Assembly: GCF_900199205.1 (NCBI RefSeq)
Contig: NZ_OBMJ01000002.1
Coordinates: 124,001 to 188,000, forward strand
DNA from: Streptomyces sp. 1331.2
GTDB taxonomy: Bacteria; Actinomycetota; Actinomycetes; Streptomycetales; Streptomycetaceae
Direction: 5' to 3'
Length of the DNA stretch: 64,000 nucleotides
Under the pieces are notes generated by a model. The model did no database searches, was not told the DNA's origin, and worked only from the letters and a program-made list of their open reading frames with translations. The first letter of the stretch is position 1, and each line of letters begins with the position of its first letter. The position numbers and the translations under genes were made by a program. This document shows, one piece after another, positions 33,617-41,863 of this stretch.

Positions 33617-34323
33617 GGCGCGCGCCTTTCCCGGGGGGCGTCGCCGAAACGCCACGACGGCCGTCCCGGCCCGGGTGGTTTCCGGCCCGTGCCCGTGCCC
33701 GTGCCGGTACCGGTACCCGCGTCGATCTCGGTGGGCTCGCCGAGATCGGGGTCGGTGGGCGGCCGGGTGCAGTGGCCGTTGTGCCGGCGCAGGTGCTGGA
33801 CCGGCAGGGCCAGCCAGCACGCCACGAACCAGAGCATCACCGCCCCGGCGATCCAGCCCGCCATCACCGGCCCCGCCGCGACCCGGAGCAGGAGCAGCAG
33901 GGCCGAGCCGATGGTCAGCGCCAGCAGCGCCAGGCCCCCGCCCACCAGCCGCGCCGCGGCGTCCACCAGCTGGGGCTTGAGCCGGCGCCCGGCGAGGATC
34001 CGGTGGTACGCGACCGGGGCGGTCAGCGCACCGGTGGCGAGGGCGCCGAGGACGACCGTGACCACGTACAGGCCGCGGTCGAAGCCGCCGAGCTCGGCGA
34101 AGCGCGGCATGAAGACCACGCTCAGCAGGAAGCCGAACAGCACCTGGGAGCCGGTCTGGGCGACCCGCACCTCCTGGAGCAGGTCGCCCCACCGCCGGTC
34201 GGCCCGCTCCTCCGGCGACTCCCGGCGGCCGGTCCGGGGCCGGGGCCGGTGGGCGCCGTTGTTCGGGCTGCTGTCCGGGGCGTGGTACGAGCCGCTGTCC
34301 GGGCGGGTCTCCGGCGTCGCCAT
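33613..34323 (-). CDS. DUF6328-like four-helix membrane protein
   Basis: 236 residues. After a polar N-terminus there is RADRRWGDLLQEVRVAQTGSQ, characteristic of DUF6328, then four membrane helices at about 58-80, 84-106, 123-148 and 152-172. A Thr-Gly dipeptide run ends the tail. The function is unknown. It is translationally coupled to the SDR gene (ATGA overlap at 33613-33616). A SigB-type promoter match lies 36 bases upstream of ATG 34323. Confidence 0.75.
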   Translation of the reverse strand: MATPETRPDSGSYHAPDSSPNNGAHRPRPRTGRRESPEERADRRWGDLLQEVRVAQTGSQVLFGFLLSVVFMPRFAELGGFDRGLYVVTVVLGALATGALTAPVAYHRILAGRRLKPQLVDAAARLVGGGLALLALTIGSALLLLLRVAAGPVMAGWIAGAVMLWFVACWLALPVQHLRRHNGHCTRPPTDPDLGEPTEIDAGTGTGTGTGTGRKPPGPGRPSWRFGDAPRERRAP

Positions 34324-34358
34324 GGTGAATCGCCTCCGCTTCCTCCTCGGCAGAGCGT

Positions 34359-34383
34359 GTAGCCGCCGCCGGACCGGACAAAC
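34359..34383 (-). promoter_or_regulatory. SigB-type promoter candidate for the DUF6328-SDR operon
   Basis: Minus strand: GTTT (34383-34380), 15 bases, GGCTAC (34364-34359). It is one of the best matches in the window to GNNT-N14-16-GGGTAC/T. Confidence 0.65.
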
Positions 34384-34521
34384 GCCCGGTGCGCGGCCGG
34401 TGGGCCCTGCACCGCGCCTGGCTCCGTCCGTCCGGCGGTCCGTGCGCGGCACGACGATCGCGCGGCACAATGACCGGTACGGCACCGCGCCGTCCCGACC
34501 CGACCCGACCGGGAGCCCGCC

Positions 34522-34980
34522 ATGTCACGGCCAGTCGAGGACCGACCCGGGGGCGACGAGCACGAGCCCGCAGGCCCGGAGCCCACAGGGCTGAGCGTCG
34601 CCGTGGACCACGAGGGGGCGGTGCGGATCGTCACCGTCGCCGGGGAACTGGACCACGACACGGCCGACGGGCTGCGCGAGGCTCTTGCGCGGCCCGCGGT
34701 CGACGGCCTGGAGCGGATCCTGATCGACCTGCGGGACCTGCGCTTCTGCGACTCGACCGGCCTCAACCTCCTGCTGCGCGCCCGTCTGGCGGCCGAGACG
34801 GCGGGGCTGCGGCTGGAACTCGCGGGCCTGCGCCCTGCCGTGGCCCGGCTCTTCGCCATCACCGGCGCCGACAGCGTGCTGCGGATCCATTCCGATCTCG
34901 AAACGGCGTTGACGGCGCCCGGCCCGGCCGCGCGCCCCCGTGACGACAGTTCGCGCCCTCGTGACGACGGCCCGGCGTGA
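34522..34980 (+). CDS. STAS-domain anti-anti-sigma factor
   Basis: 152 residues. The STAS domain covers about 24-130: VRIVTVAGELDHDTADGLRE, then LIDLRDLRFCDSTGLNLLL, with the phosphorylatable Ser in CDSTG. It is an antagonist of an anti-sigma kinase in the partner-switching scheme. The tail contains an imperfect repeat of RPRDD. It lies 16 bases upstream of a HATPase-type kinase gene in the same operon, its likely partner. Confidence 0.9.
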   Translation: MSRPVEDRPGGDEHEPAGPEPTGLSVAVDHEGAVRIVTVAGELDHDTADGLREALARPAVDGLERILIDLRDLRFCDSTGLNLLLRARLAAETAGLRLELAGLRPAVARLFAITGADSVLRIHSDLETALTAPGPAARPRDDSSRPRDDGPA

Positions 34981-34996
34981 GCGTGAGGAGGCCCGG

Positions 34997-35455
34997 ATGA
35001 ACCAACCCGGGAACGGGCGGCAGGTGCGGGACGCCGACCGGACCAGGCTGCTCGCGCTCGCGGGCAGCCGGGGAGCCGTGCAGCGCAGCCGTGAGTTCAG
35101 CCGCGAGGCGCTGGCGGACTGGCACTGGCTGCCGGCCGCCGACGAGGAGCAGCAGGCCGTCGCGGAGGACGTCCTGCTGATGGTCTCGGAGCTGGTCACC
35201 AACGCGTGTCTGCACGCTCCGGGTGGCCCGAGTGAGCTGCGGCTGGACTGGGACGGCAGCCGGCTGCGGGTGGAGGTCGCGGACGACAGCCCGGTCCCGC
35301 CGAGGCTGCTGCGGGCCGCCGAACCGGGGCGGCCGGGCGGATACGGCCTGCGGGTGGTGGACCGGCTCTCCCGTGCCTGGGGCTGTGTGCCCGAGGGCGG
35401 CGGCAAGCGGGTCTGGCTGGAAGTGTCGGCCCCGCTGGACCACCACTCCCGTTGA
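34997..35455 (+). CDS. RsbW/SpoIIAB-like HATPase (anti-sigma factor kinase)
   Basis: 152 residues from ATG 34997, with GAGGAGG in front. The HATPase_c_2 domain has the N-box VSELVTNACLHAPG, the G1 box VEVADDSP and the G2-type GGYGLRVVDRLSRAWG segment. It is expected to bind a sigma factor and to phosphorylate the STAS protein encoded just upstream. Which sigma factor it controls is unknown; the SigB/SigF-like gene at 40838 is the nearest candidate. Confidence 0.85.
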   Translation: MNQPGNGRQVRDADRTRLLALAGSRGAVQRSREFSREALADWHWLPAADEEQQAVAEDVLLMVSELVTNACLHAPGGPSELRLDWDGSRLRVEVADDSPVPPRLLRAAEPGRPGGYGLRVVDRLSRAWGCVPEGGGKRVWLEVSAPLDHHSR

Positions 35456-35498
35456 CCGTCTCCGGGCGTTGACGGTATCCGGCTTGACGGCTGCCCGC

Positions 35499-35672
35499 TC
35501 ACGCCCGGCCGGGGTGCGGCTGCGGAGGCGGTGCCGGATCGGGGTCCGGGAAGGGCTCCGGCGCCGGGAACGGGGGAACCGGCGGCGGCGCCGGGTCGGG
35601 GTTGGGGGCCGGATCGGGGTGGGGGTGGGGGAAGGGCTCGGTGTCGGGGTTCGGGGGCGTCGGGATGGTCAA
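35499..35672 (-). CDS. Proline/aspartate-rich micro-protein with TTG start
   Basis: 57 residues, beginning MTIPTPPNPDTEPFPHPHPD and consisting almost wholly of alternating Pro with Asp, Phe, Glu, His and Ala. GAGGAGG lies nine bases before the TTG. The regular P-x-P-x pattern suggests an extended polyproline helix; there is no signal peptide. It is antisense-oriented to the kinase gene and lies upstream of a gap before the CsbD gene. It could be a real small stress protein or a composition effect. Confidence 0.45.
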   Translation of the reverse strand: MTIPTPPNPDTEPFPHPHPDPAPNPDPAPPPVPPFPAPEPFPDPDPAPPPQPHPGRA

Positions 35673-35765
35673 CGTGACCGCCTCCTCGGCGGCCCGGTGC
35701 AGGGCACCGGGCCGCGGTGGCTGTTCGTGTTCTCGTGTTCTCGTGGTCGATCGGCGGGCGCCGGA

Positions 35766-35939
35766 TCAGTCCTTGCCCACGTCCTTGATCTTCTCGCCGG
35801 CCTGCTTCAGGTCGCCCTTCATCTTCTCGGCGCGGCCCTTCGCCTCCAACGTGCGGTCCCCTGTGGCCCGCCCGGCGGTCTCCTTGACCTTGCCCTTGGC
35901 CTTCTCGGCGGCGTTGCGCAGCTTGTCGTCGGTACCCAT
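35766..35939 (-). CDS. CsbD-family stress protein
   Basis: 57 residues: MGTDDKLRNAAEKAKGKVKE, then ATGDRTLEAKGRAEKMKGDL. This is the standard CsbD sequence, a small lysine-rich disordered or helical protein induced by general stress. GGAGGAG lies upstream of ATG 35939. It is next to the DUF6131-like gene on the same strand. Confidence 0.9.
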   Translation of the reverse strand: MGTDDKLRNAAEKAKGKVKETAGRATGDRTLEAKGRAEKMKGDLKQAGEKIKDVGKD

Positions 35940-36001
35940 CGGGTGCACTCCTCCGGTTGCGGGGACGTCTCGTTGTGAGGACGTCCGGTCGGCAGACGTC
36001 A

Positions 36002-36157
36002 TCACCAGTAGTGGGATCGGCCCCCCACGGCGTGGCCCACGGCCCCGAGGATCCACAGGACGAGCCCGATGAGGACGAGGACGATCCCGATGGACCACAG
36101 GATGCTGATTCCGGTGACGAAACCGATGATCAGCAGGATCACTCCGAGGATGATCAT
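36002..36157 (-). CDS. DUF6131-like small hydrophobic protein
   Basis: 51 residues: MIILGVILLIIGFVTGISIL, then WSIGIVLVLIGLVLWILGAVGHAVGGR. It has two membrane helices and the family's HAVGGRxHYW end. GGAGGAGG lies six bases before ATG 36157; the longer frame is Arg-rich and spurious. The function is unknown. A weak GATT-N15-GGGCAG element lies at 36212-36236 on the minus strand. It is likely co-expressed with CsbD. Confidence 0.75.
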   Translation of the reverse strand: MIILGVILLIIGFVTGISILWSIGIVLVLIGLVLWILGAVGHAVGGRSHYW

Positions 36158-36377
36158 GGGTGGCCTCCTCCGCTGTGCGTTCCTCGGCGGTGTCTTCCGT
36201 CGCCCCGGCGTCTGCCCGGACTTCCGCCGCGTAATCACCCCGATCGCATCGGCAGGTCGGCGCGCGGCGCGCCCGGCCCGGCCGTTTCGGCACCCCCGTG
36301 ACCACAGGTGGTTGCATGGTCGCAGCCCGTGCCCGGTGGGGTGCGCGCGGTCCGGCAGTGAGGACAGGAGGAGACCG

Positions 36378-38090
36378 ATGGCGGAGACCCTGCGGCGGTC
36401 CGCGGCCCGTCGAGCGTCCGGCGGGCCGCGCCGGCGCCGGCGTCAGGGCTCGACGCTGCTGCGGTGGCTGAGCACGACGGACCACAAGGCCATCGGCAAC
36501 CTGTACCTGACGACGGCGTTCTGCTTCTTCCTGTTCGCCGGGCTGCTGGCGATGCTGATGCGCGCGGAGCTGATGCGGCCGGGGCTGCAGCTGGTGAGCA
36601 ACGAGCAGTACAACCAGCTGTTCACCATCCACGGCACGATCATGATGCTGCTGTTCGCCACGCCGACCTTCGCCGGTTTCGCGAACGCCGTGATGCCCCT
36701 GCAGATCGGGTCGCCCGACGTGGCCTTCCCCCGGCTGAACGCCTTCACGTACTGGGTGTACCTGTTCGGCGGCCTGATGGTGGTCGGCGGGTTCCTGACG
36801 AACAGCGGCGCGGCGTCGTTCGGCTGGTTCGCCTACGCCCCGCTGAACGGGCCGATCCGCAGCCCGGGGACGGGCGCCGACCTGTGGGCCGTCGGCCTGA
36901 TCGTGGCGGGCCTGAGCACCATCCTGGGGGCCGTCAACTTCATCACCACCATCGTCTGCCTGCGCGCCCCCGGGATGACGCTGTTCCGGATGCCGGTCTT
37001 CACCTGGAACGTGCTGTTCACCTCGATCCTCGCGCTGCTCGCCTTCCCCCCGCTCACGGCGGCCCTGTTCGCGCTGGAGGCGGACCGCAAGCTCGGCACC
37101 CACGTCTTCGACCCGGCCAACGGCGGGGCGCTGCTGTGGCAGCACCTGTTCTGGTTCTTCGGCCACCCCGAGGTGTACATCGTGGCGCTGCCCTTCTTCG
37201 GGATCATCTCGGAGGTCCTGCCGGTCTTCAGCCGCAAGCCGATCTTCGGCTACCGCGGGCTGATCGGTGCGACCATCGCGATCACCGCGCTGTCCGCGGT
37301 CGTCTGGGCCCACCACATGTTCGCCACCGGCCAGGTGCTGCTGCCGTTCTTCTCCCTGGCCTCGCTGCTCATCGCGGTGCCGACCGGGGTGAAGTTCTTC
37401 AACTGGGTCGGCACCATGTGGAACGGCTCGCTCTCCTTCGAGACGCCGATGCTGTTCGCCCTCGGGTTCCTGGTGACCTTCCTCCTCGGCGGGCTGACCG
37501 GTGTTCTGCTGGCCGCGCCCCCGATCGACTTCCACGTCACCGACAGCTACTTCGTGGTCGCCCACCTGCACTACGTCCTGTTCGGGACGGTGGTGTTCGC
37601 GATGTTCGCCGGCTTCTACTTCTGGTGGCCCAAGATCACCGGCCGGATGCTGGACGAACGGCTCGGCAGGATCCACTTCTGGATGCTGCTGCCCGCCTTC
37701 CAGATCACCTTCCTCGTCCAGCACTGGCTCGGCGCCCAGGGCATGCCGCGCCGCTACGCCGACTACCTGCCCTCGGACGGCTTCACCGCGCTGAACACCG
37801 TCTCCTCGATCGGGGCGTTCCTGCTGGGCCTGTCGACCCTGCCCTTCCTGTACAACGTCTGGCACACCGCCCGGCACGGGGTGAAGGTCGAGGAGGACGA
37901 CCCGTGGGGCTACGGCCGCTCGCTGGAGTGGGCGACCTCCTGCCCGCCGCCGCGGCACAACTTCCACGCCCTGCCCCGGATCCGCTCCGAGGGCCCGGCC
38001 TTCGACCTGCACCACCCGGAGCACTCGCGCATGGCGATGGACGCGCTCGAAGCACGCAACGCAGGACGAGCCGAGGAGAATCCGTCGTGA
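36378..38090 (+). CDS. ctaD: Cytochrome c oxidase subunit I (aa3 type)
   Basis: 570 residues, twelve membrane helices. Ligands are complete: heme-a His in the IHGTIMMLLFATP helix, CuB His and cross-linked Tyr in GHPEVYI, the WAHHMF His pair, and the HLHYVLFG pair for heme a3/a. The C-terminus ends with the actinomycete-type DPWGYGRSLEWATSCPPPRHNF segment. ATG 36378 with AGGAGGAG is chosen. The stop overlaps the ctaF start by four bases. No subunit II (CuA) or III gene is adjacent, so this looks like a secondary copy that borrows the other subunits. Confidence 0.95.
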   Translation: MAETLRRSAARRASGGPRRRRRQGSTLLRWLSTTDHKAIGNLYLTTAFCFFLFAGLLAMLMRAELMRPGLQLVSNEQYNQLFTIHGTIMMLLFATPTFAGFANAVMPLQIGSPDVAFPRLNAFTYWVYLFGGLMVVGGFLTNSGAASFGWFAYAPLNGPIRSPGTGADLWAVGLIVAGLSTILGAVNFITTIVCLRAPGMTLFRMPVFTWNVLFTSILALLAFPPLTAALFALEADRKLGTHVFDPANGGALLWQHLFWFFGHPEVYIVALPFFGIISEVLPVFSRKPIFGYRGLIGATIAITALSAVVWAHHMFATGQVLLPFFSLASLLIAVPTGVKFFNWVGTMWNGSLSFETPMLFALGFLVTFLLGGLTGVLLAAPPIDFHVTDSYFVVAHLHYVLFGTVVFAMFAGFYFWWPKITGRMLDERLGRIHFWMLLPAFQITFLVQHWLGAQGMPRRYADYLPSDGFTALNTVSSIGAFLLGLSTLPFLYNVWHTARHGVKVEEDDPWGYGRSLEWATSCPPPRHNFHALPRIRSEGPAFDLHHPEHSRMAMDALEARNAGRAEENPS

Positions 38091-38476
38091 AGACCGAGTC
38101 CTACCTGTTCGCCGGGGTCGCGCTGTTCTTCGCCGCGGCCGCCTCGGTCTACGGCTGGTTCGCGCGCGAGCCGGCCGGCAAGGCCGCGCTGGTCGTGGCC
38201 TTCCTGATGTCCGCACTCGTCGCGTTCTTCTTCCGCACCCAGTACTCCCGCCGCGGCGTCCGGCCGCAGGACACCACCGACGCCGAGGTCGTCACCGGCG
38301 CCGGACCGCTGGAGTTCTTCGCGCCCCGCAGCTACTACCCGCTGCTCACCGCCGCGGGCGTGGCACTCGCCGGGCTCGGTCTGGTGTACGCCCTGTGGCT
38401 GTTCGTCATCGGCATGGGGGTGACCGGCGCGGGCGTCCTGGGCTTCGTCTTCCAGTACGCCCAGCGCGGGCAGTGA
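38087..38476 (+). CDS. ctaF: Cytochrome c oxidase subunit IV (CtaF, actinobacterial)
   Basis: 129 residues from GTG 38087: MKTESYLFAGVALFFAAAAS, then helix 2 and a loop with GPLEFFAPRSYYPLL, followed by two more membrane helices. This is the usual actinobacterial CtaF (subunit IV) pattern. It is translationally coupled to ctaD (GTGA overlap). It ends ten bases from the stop of the convergent cytochrome b gene. Confidence 0.9.
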   Translation: MKTESYLFAGVALFFAAAASVYGWFAREPAGKAALVVAFLMSALVAFFFRTQYSRRGVRPQDTTDAEVVTGAGPLEFFAPRSYYPLLTAAGVALAGLGLVYALWLFVIGMGVTGAGVLGFVFQYAQRGQ

Positions 38477-38486
38477 GGCCGGCCGG

Positions 38487-40118
38487 TCAGGGGAGCTCGG
38501 CCGGCTCCGGACCCGGCTCGGGTTCGGGCTCCGGTTCCGGCGTGCGAGGCGAAGGCGGCGGTTCCACGGTGTCCCGGTAGTACCAGGAGCTCAGCCCGGC
38601 CCGCAGCCGGGCGGGGCGGGAGGCGCCGGGGCCCGGGGCGGGCAGCGGGGGCGGGGTGTCGCGCCGGGCCAGGGTGTGGCGCAGGCCGGCGGGCAGCGGC
38701 CGGTGTTCGCCGTGGAAGGCGCCCTCGACGGCCTCGCGGACGTACCCGGTCTCCTCGCCCCGCGCCACCCGCTCGCCGTCCCGCTCCTGCAGGGCCAGGC
38801 AGAGCCGCCGGGTGACCCAGAACGCCGCGACCGGGAGGACGAACAGGCTCACCCGCAGGACCAGGTTCAGGCCCTCCACCGGCACGTCCAGAGCGCGGGC
38901 GACGACGTCCTGCCCGCCGGCGACCAGCAGCACGACGTAGAAGCACACCCCCGCGACCCCCAGCGCCGTCCGGGTCTGCCGGTTGCGCGGGCGGTCGCAC
39001 AGGTGCTGCTCGCCCGTCCCCGGGGTGATCCAGCGCTCGAAGAACGGGTAGCCGTACAGGACGGCGAAGAAGAGGCCGGGGAACAACACGGCCGGGATCA
39101 GCGGGTTCCAGGGGATGGAGTGGCCCCACAGCCGGGTCTCGGCGCCGGGCATCAGCCGCAGTGCGCCCTCGATGAACCCCATGTACCAGTCCGGCTGCGC
39201 GTCGGTGGAGTCCTGGTCGGGGCGGTAGGGCCCGTACAGCCAGATCGGGTTGACCTGGGCGAGGGCCCCGGCCAGGGCGATGACCCCGAAGACCATCGCC
39301 ATCAGGCCCGCGGTCTGGGCGGAGAAGTGCGGGAACATCGGCTTGCCGACGACGTTGCGGTTGGTGCGCCCGGGGCCGGCCCACTGGGTGTGCTTGAGGT
39401 GGAAGACCAGGATCAGGTGCGCCGTGACCAGGGCCACCAGCAGGCCCGGCAACAGCAGGATGTGCGCGCTGTACAGCCGCGGGACGATGTCGTGTCCGGG
39501 CGGCTCCCCGCCGAAGAGGAAGAAGCTCAGGTAGCTGCCGACCAGCGGGATCGACAGGATGAAGCCCTGGGCGGTGCGCAGCCCAGTGCCGGACAGCAGG
39601 TCGTCGGGCAGCGAGTAGCCTGCGAAGCCCTCCAGCAGGGCGAGTTGGAACAGGGTCAGCCCCACCAGCCAGTTGACCTCGCGGGGGCGGCGGAACGCGC
39701 CGGTGAAGAAGATCCGCAGCAGGTGCGCGCAGATCGCGGCGGTGAAGACCAGTGCCGCCCAGTGGTGGATCTGGCGGATCAGCAGGCCGCCGCGCACGTC
39801 GAAACTGATCGCCAGCGTCGAGGCGTACGCCTGGGACACCCGCACCCCGCGCAGCGGCGGGTACGTCCCGGCGTAGACGGTCTCGGTCATGGACGGGGTG
39901 AAGAACAGGGTCAGGAACACGCCGGTCAACAGCAGCAGCACGAAGGTGTAGAGCGCCAACTCGCCGAGCAGGAACGACCAGTGGTCGGGGAAGACCTTGC
40001 GCAGCAGGCCCTTGGCGCCGTCGAACAGCGGCAGCCGGCGGTCCAGTGCGACCGCCGCGTCCTCGGCCGCCCGCCCGGCCCGCTGCCCGGCCCGTTCCCG
40101 CCATCTCGACAGCGGCAC
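38487..40118 (-). CDS. qcrB: Cytochrome b (QcrB-like) of the bc1-type complex, orphan copy
   Basis: 543 residues, about nine membrane helices. Heme ligands are the His pairs in RQIHHWAALVFTAAICAHLL and in YSAHILLLPGLLVALVTAHL. The quinol-site motif is PDWYMGFIEGALRLMP (PDWY in place of PEWY), typical of actinobacterial QcrB. The C-terminus has a long Pro/Glu-rich tail ending in an EPEPEPEP run. The usual partners qcrA (Rieske) and qcrC (cytochrome c) are absent. It is convergent with ctaD-ctaF, which suggests an alternative respiratory supercomplex subset. Confidence 0.9.
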   Translation of the reverse strand: MPLSRWRERAGQRAGRAAEDAAVALDRRLPLFDGAKGLLRKVFPDHWSFLLGELALYTFVLLLLTGVFLTLFFTPSMTETVYAGTYPPLRGVRVSQAYASTLAISFDVRGGLLIRQIHHWAALVFTAAICAHLLRIFFTGAFRRPREVNWLVGLTLFQLALLEGFAGYSLPDDLLSGTGLRTAQGFILSIPLVGSYLSFFLFGGEPPGHDIVPRLYSAHILLLPGLLVALVTAHLILVFHLKHTQWAGPGRTNRNVVGKPMFPHFSAQTAGLMAMVFGVIALAGALAQVNPIWLYGPYRPDQDSTDAQPDWYMGFIEGALRLMPGAETRLWGHSIPWNPLIPAVLFPGLFFAVLYGYPFFERWITPGTGEQHLCDRPRNRQTRTALGVAGVCFYVVLLVAGGQDVVARALDVPVEGLNLVLRVSLFVLPVAAFWVTRRLCLALQERDGERVARGEETGYVREAVEGAFHGEHRPLPAGLRHTLARRDTPPPLPAPGPGASRPARLRAGLSSWYYRDTVEPPPSPRTPEPEPEPEPGPEPAELP

Positions 40119-40282
40119 GCCGCTCCTCCCGTCCGCTCCGGTCTGTGTTCCGGATAGCCATACCGTGCGGCGGCGGCCCGGCCGGACGGGGCTCGCCCGC
40201 GCTCGCGGGCTTCACCCGAACGGCCGGGCCGCCGCCGCGGTGGGGTCGGCGGCCGGGTCCGTGGTCGGTCAGCGGCGGTCGG

Positions 40283-40606
40283 TCAGCGGCCCAGGGCGTC
40301 GGCCAGCCGGCGCTTGTTCATCTTCGAGCGGCCGTGGATGTTGCGGTGCTTGGCCTCGTTGTACAGCTGGTCGTAGGTCGGTCCCTGGGCGCCGCTGTGC
40401 GAGCGCTTGCCGCCGCGGTGGCCGGAGGAGACGTCGTGGATGGAGGAGCGGCTGGCGGTCTTGGACTCGCCGTGCCGGGCGCGTTCCTTGTTGACCGTCC
40501 GGCCGGCGATCTCCTCGGCCCGCTTCTCGCTCTCGCCCCGGTCGAGGGCGCTCTCCTTGATGTGCTCGTACTGACGCTCCCGCTTGGGACTGGATCCTCG
40601 GGGCAT
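40283..40606 (-). CDS. Small basic protein of the Rho-N / plasmid-stabilisation type
   Basis: 107 residues, beginning MPRGSSPKRERQYEHIKESA, with RAEEIAGRTVNKERARHGES in the middle and a Rho N-terminal-like end (TYDQLYNEAKHRNIHGRSKM, NKRRLADALGR). This family is often annotated as plasmid stabilisation protein and is frequent in actinomycete stress loci; a role in nucleic-acid binding is likely. ATG 40606 is chosen for this conserved start. It is divergent from the sigma factor gene. Confidence 0.85.
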   Translation of the reverse strand: MPRGSSPKRERQYEHIKESALDRGESEKRAEEIAGRTVNKERARHGESKTASRSSIHDVSSGHRGGKRSHSGAQGPTYDQLYNEAKHRNIHGRSKMNKRRLADALGR

Positions 40607-40695
40607 GGCGGCCCCTCCTCTCGTGGTCCTTGGTGGCCGAGGCTGGTGTGACCCGGCGTGTACCAGGAGAAATCGGAAGAAATCAGCCGAAACAT

Positions 40696-40720
40696 GAATT
40701 CTATGTCGTATATCGGGTAG
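40696..40720 (+). promoter_or_regulatory. SigB-type promoter candidate for the sigma factor gene
   Basis: GAAT at 40696, 15 bases, GGGTAG at 40715. It fits GNNT-N15-GGGTA and lies 118 bases before the GTG at 40838 in an AT-rich stretch, suggesting autoregulation. Confidence 0.6.
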
Positions 40721-40837
40721 AAGGAGTCGTGCGGCGGCCGCGGGGGGATCCGAGGGCCCGCAGCGAGCGACTGCGAGTCCGTCTGCGATACCCGGGGCCC
40801 CCTCCGCCGCTCCTTTCCGCTGCCCCAGGAGACCCAC

Positions 40838-41782
40838 GTGTCCACACTTCCGGAAACTGTCCCCCGTGCCGGCGCGCCGAGCGGCCCGCCCGCCGGGGTG
40901 CCGCAGCGGCCGAGCCCGGCCGAGTTGCGGACGATGGGCAAGTCCGAGGCCCGCGAGCTCAGCGACGCGCTGTTCGAGCGCCTGGCCGGCCTCCCCCGCG
41001 AGAGCCACGCCTACAGCTACGTCCGCGGCACGATCATCGAACTCAACATGCCGCTGGTGCGCTTCATCGCCGCCCGCTTCCGGCACCGCGCCGAGGAGAT
41101 GGACGACATCCTCCAGGTCGGCACGATCGGCCTGATCAAGGCCGTCGACGGCTACGACCCGCACCGCGGCGTCGAGTTCGTCACCTACGCCATCCCCACC
41201 ATCGCCGGAGAGGTCAAACGGTTCTTCCGCGACACCTCCTGGCCGGTCCGCGTCCCGCGCAGCATGCAGGAGCTGTACCTGGCCGTCGCCCGCGGCTCCG
41301 ACCGGCTGGAACAGCAACTCGGCCGGCTCCCGCACCCCGACGAGATCGCCGAGGACCTCCACCTCACCGAGGAGCAGGTGCTCGACGGGCTGATCGCCGG
41401 CCGCGTCCACCGGCCCAACTCCCTGGACGCGCTGCGCGACCAGGACGCCGACGAGAGCGGCAGCGCCATACTCGACCGGCTCGGCGACTGCGACCCGGGC
41501 GTCGAACTCGCGGAGTTCCGCACCGCCGTGCGCCCGCTGCTCGCCGACCTGCCCCGGCGCGAGCAGACCGTCCTCAAGCTGCGGTTCTGGGACGGCTGCA
41601 CCCAGTCCGAGATCGCCGGGCGGATCGGCGTCTCCCAGATGCACGTCTCGCGGCTGCTCAGCGCCACCCTGGCCCGGCTGCGCGAGCAGCTGGAGGACCG
41701 CGACGCCCCCGGCTGGGCCGACGGAGCACCTGAGTCGGTCGCGTCGGCGGAGCCCGCGGAGCTCGCCCAGGACCCGTCCTGA
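40838..41782 (+). CDS. SigB/SigF/SigG-type RNA polymerase sigma factor
   Basis: 314 residues. Region 2: LNMPLVRFIAARFRHR, then DDILQVGTIGLIKAVDGYD and FVTYAIPTIAGEVKRFFRD. Region 3: VRVPRSMQELY, then PHPDEIAEDL. Region 4: LPRREQTVLKLRFWDGCTQS, with the HTH SEIAGRIGVSQMHVSRLL. These are typical of the general-stress/sporulation SigB/F/G group, usually controlled by partner switching. GTG 40838 after CAGGAG. A SigB-type promoter precedes the gene. No anti-sigma gene is adjacent. Confidence 0.9.
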   Translation: MSTLPETVPRAGAPSGPPAGVPQRPSPAELRTMGKSEARELSDALFERLAGLPRESHAYSYVRGTIIELNMPLVRFIAARFRHRAEEMDDILQVGTIGLIKAVDGYDPHRGVEFVTYAIPTIAGEVKRFFRDTSWPVRVPRSMQELYLAVARGSDRLEQQLGRLPHPDEIAEDLHLTEEQVLDGLIAGRVHRPNSLDALRDQDADESGSAILDRLGDCDPGVELAEFRTAVRPLLADLPRREQTVLKLRFWDGCTQSEIAGRIGVSQMHVSRLLSATLARLREQLEDRDAPGWADGAPESVASAEPAELAQDPS

Positions 41783-41800
41783 TTTCCCCTCCCGCCGGGC

Positions 41801-41825
41801 GTTTCCGTCCCCCCGCAGCGGATAG
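41801..41825 (+). promoter_or_regulatory. SigB-type promoter candidate for the TPP-GMC operon
   Basis: GTTT at 41801, 15 bases, GGATAG at 41820, with the gene start at 41864. It matches the shared element at a 38-base distance. Confidence 0.6.
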
Positions 41826-41863
41826 CCGCAGGGCGGGGGGCCGCCCGGTGAAGGAGGAGCACC

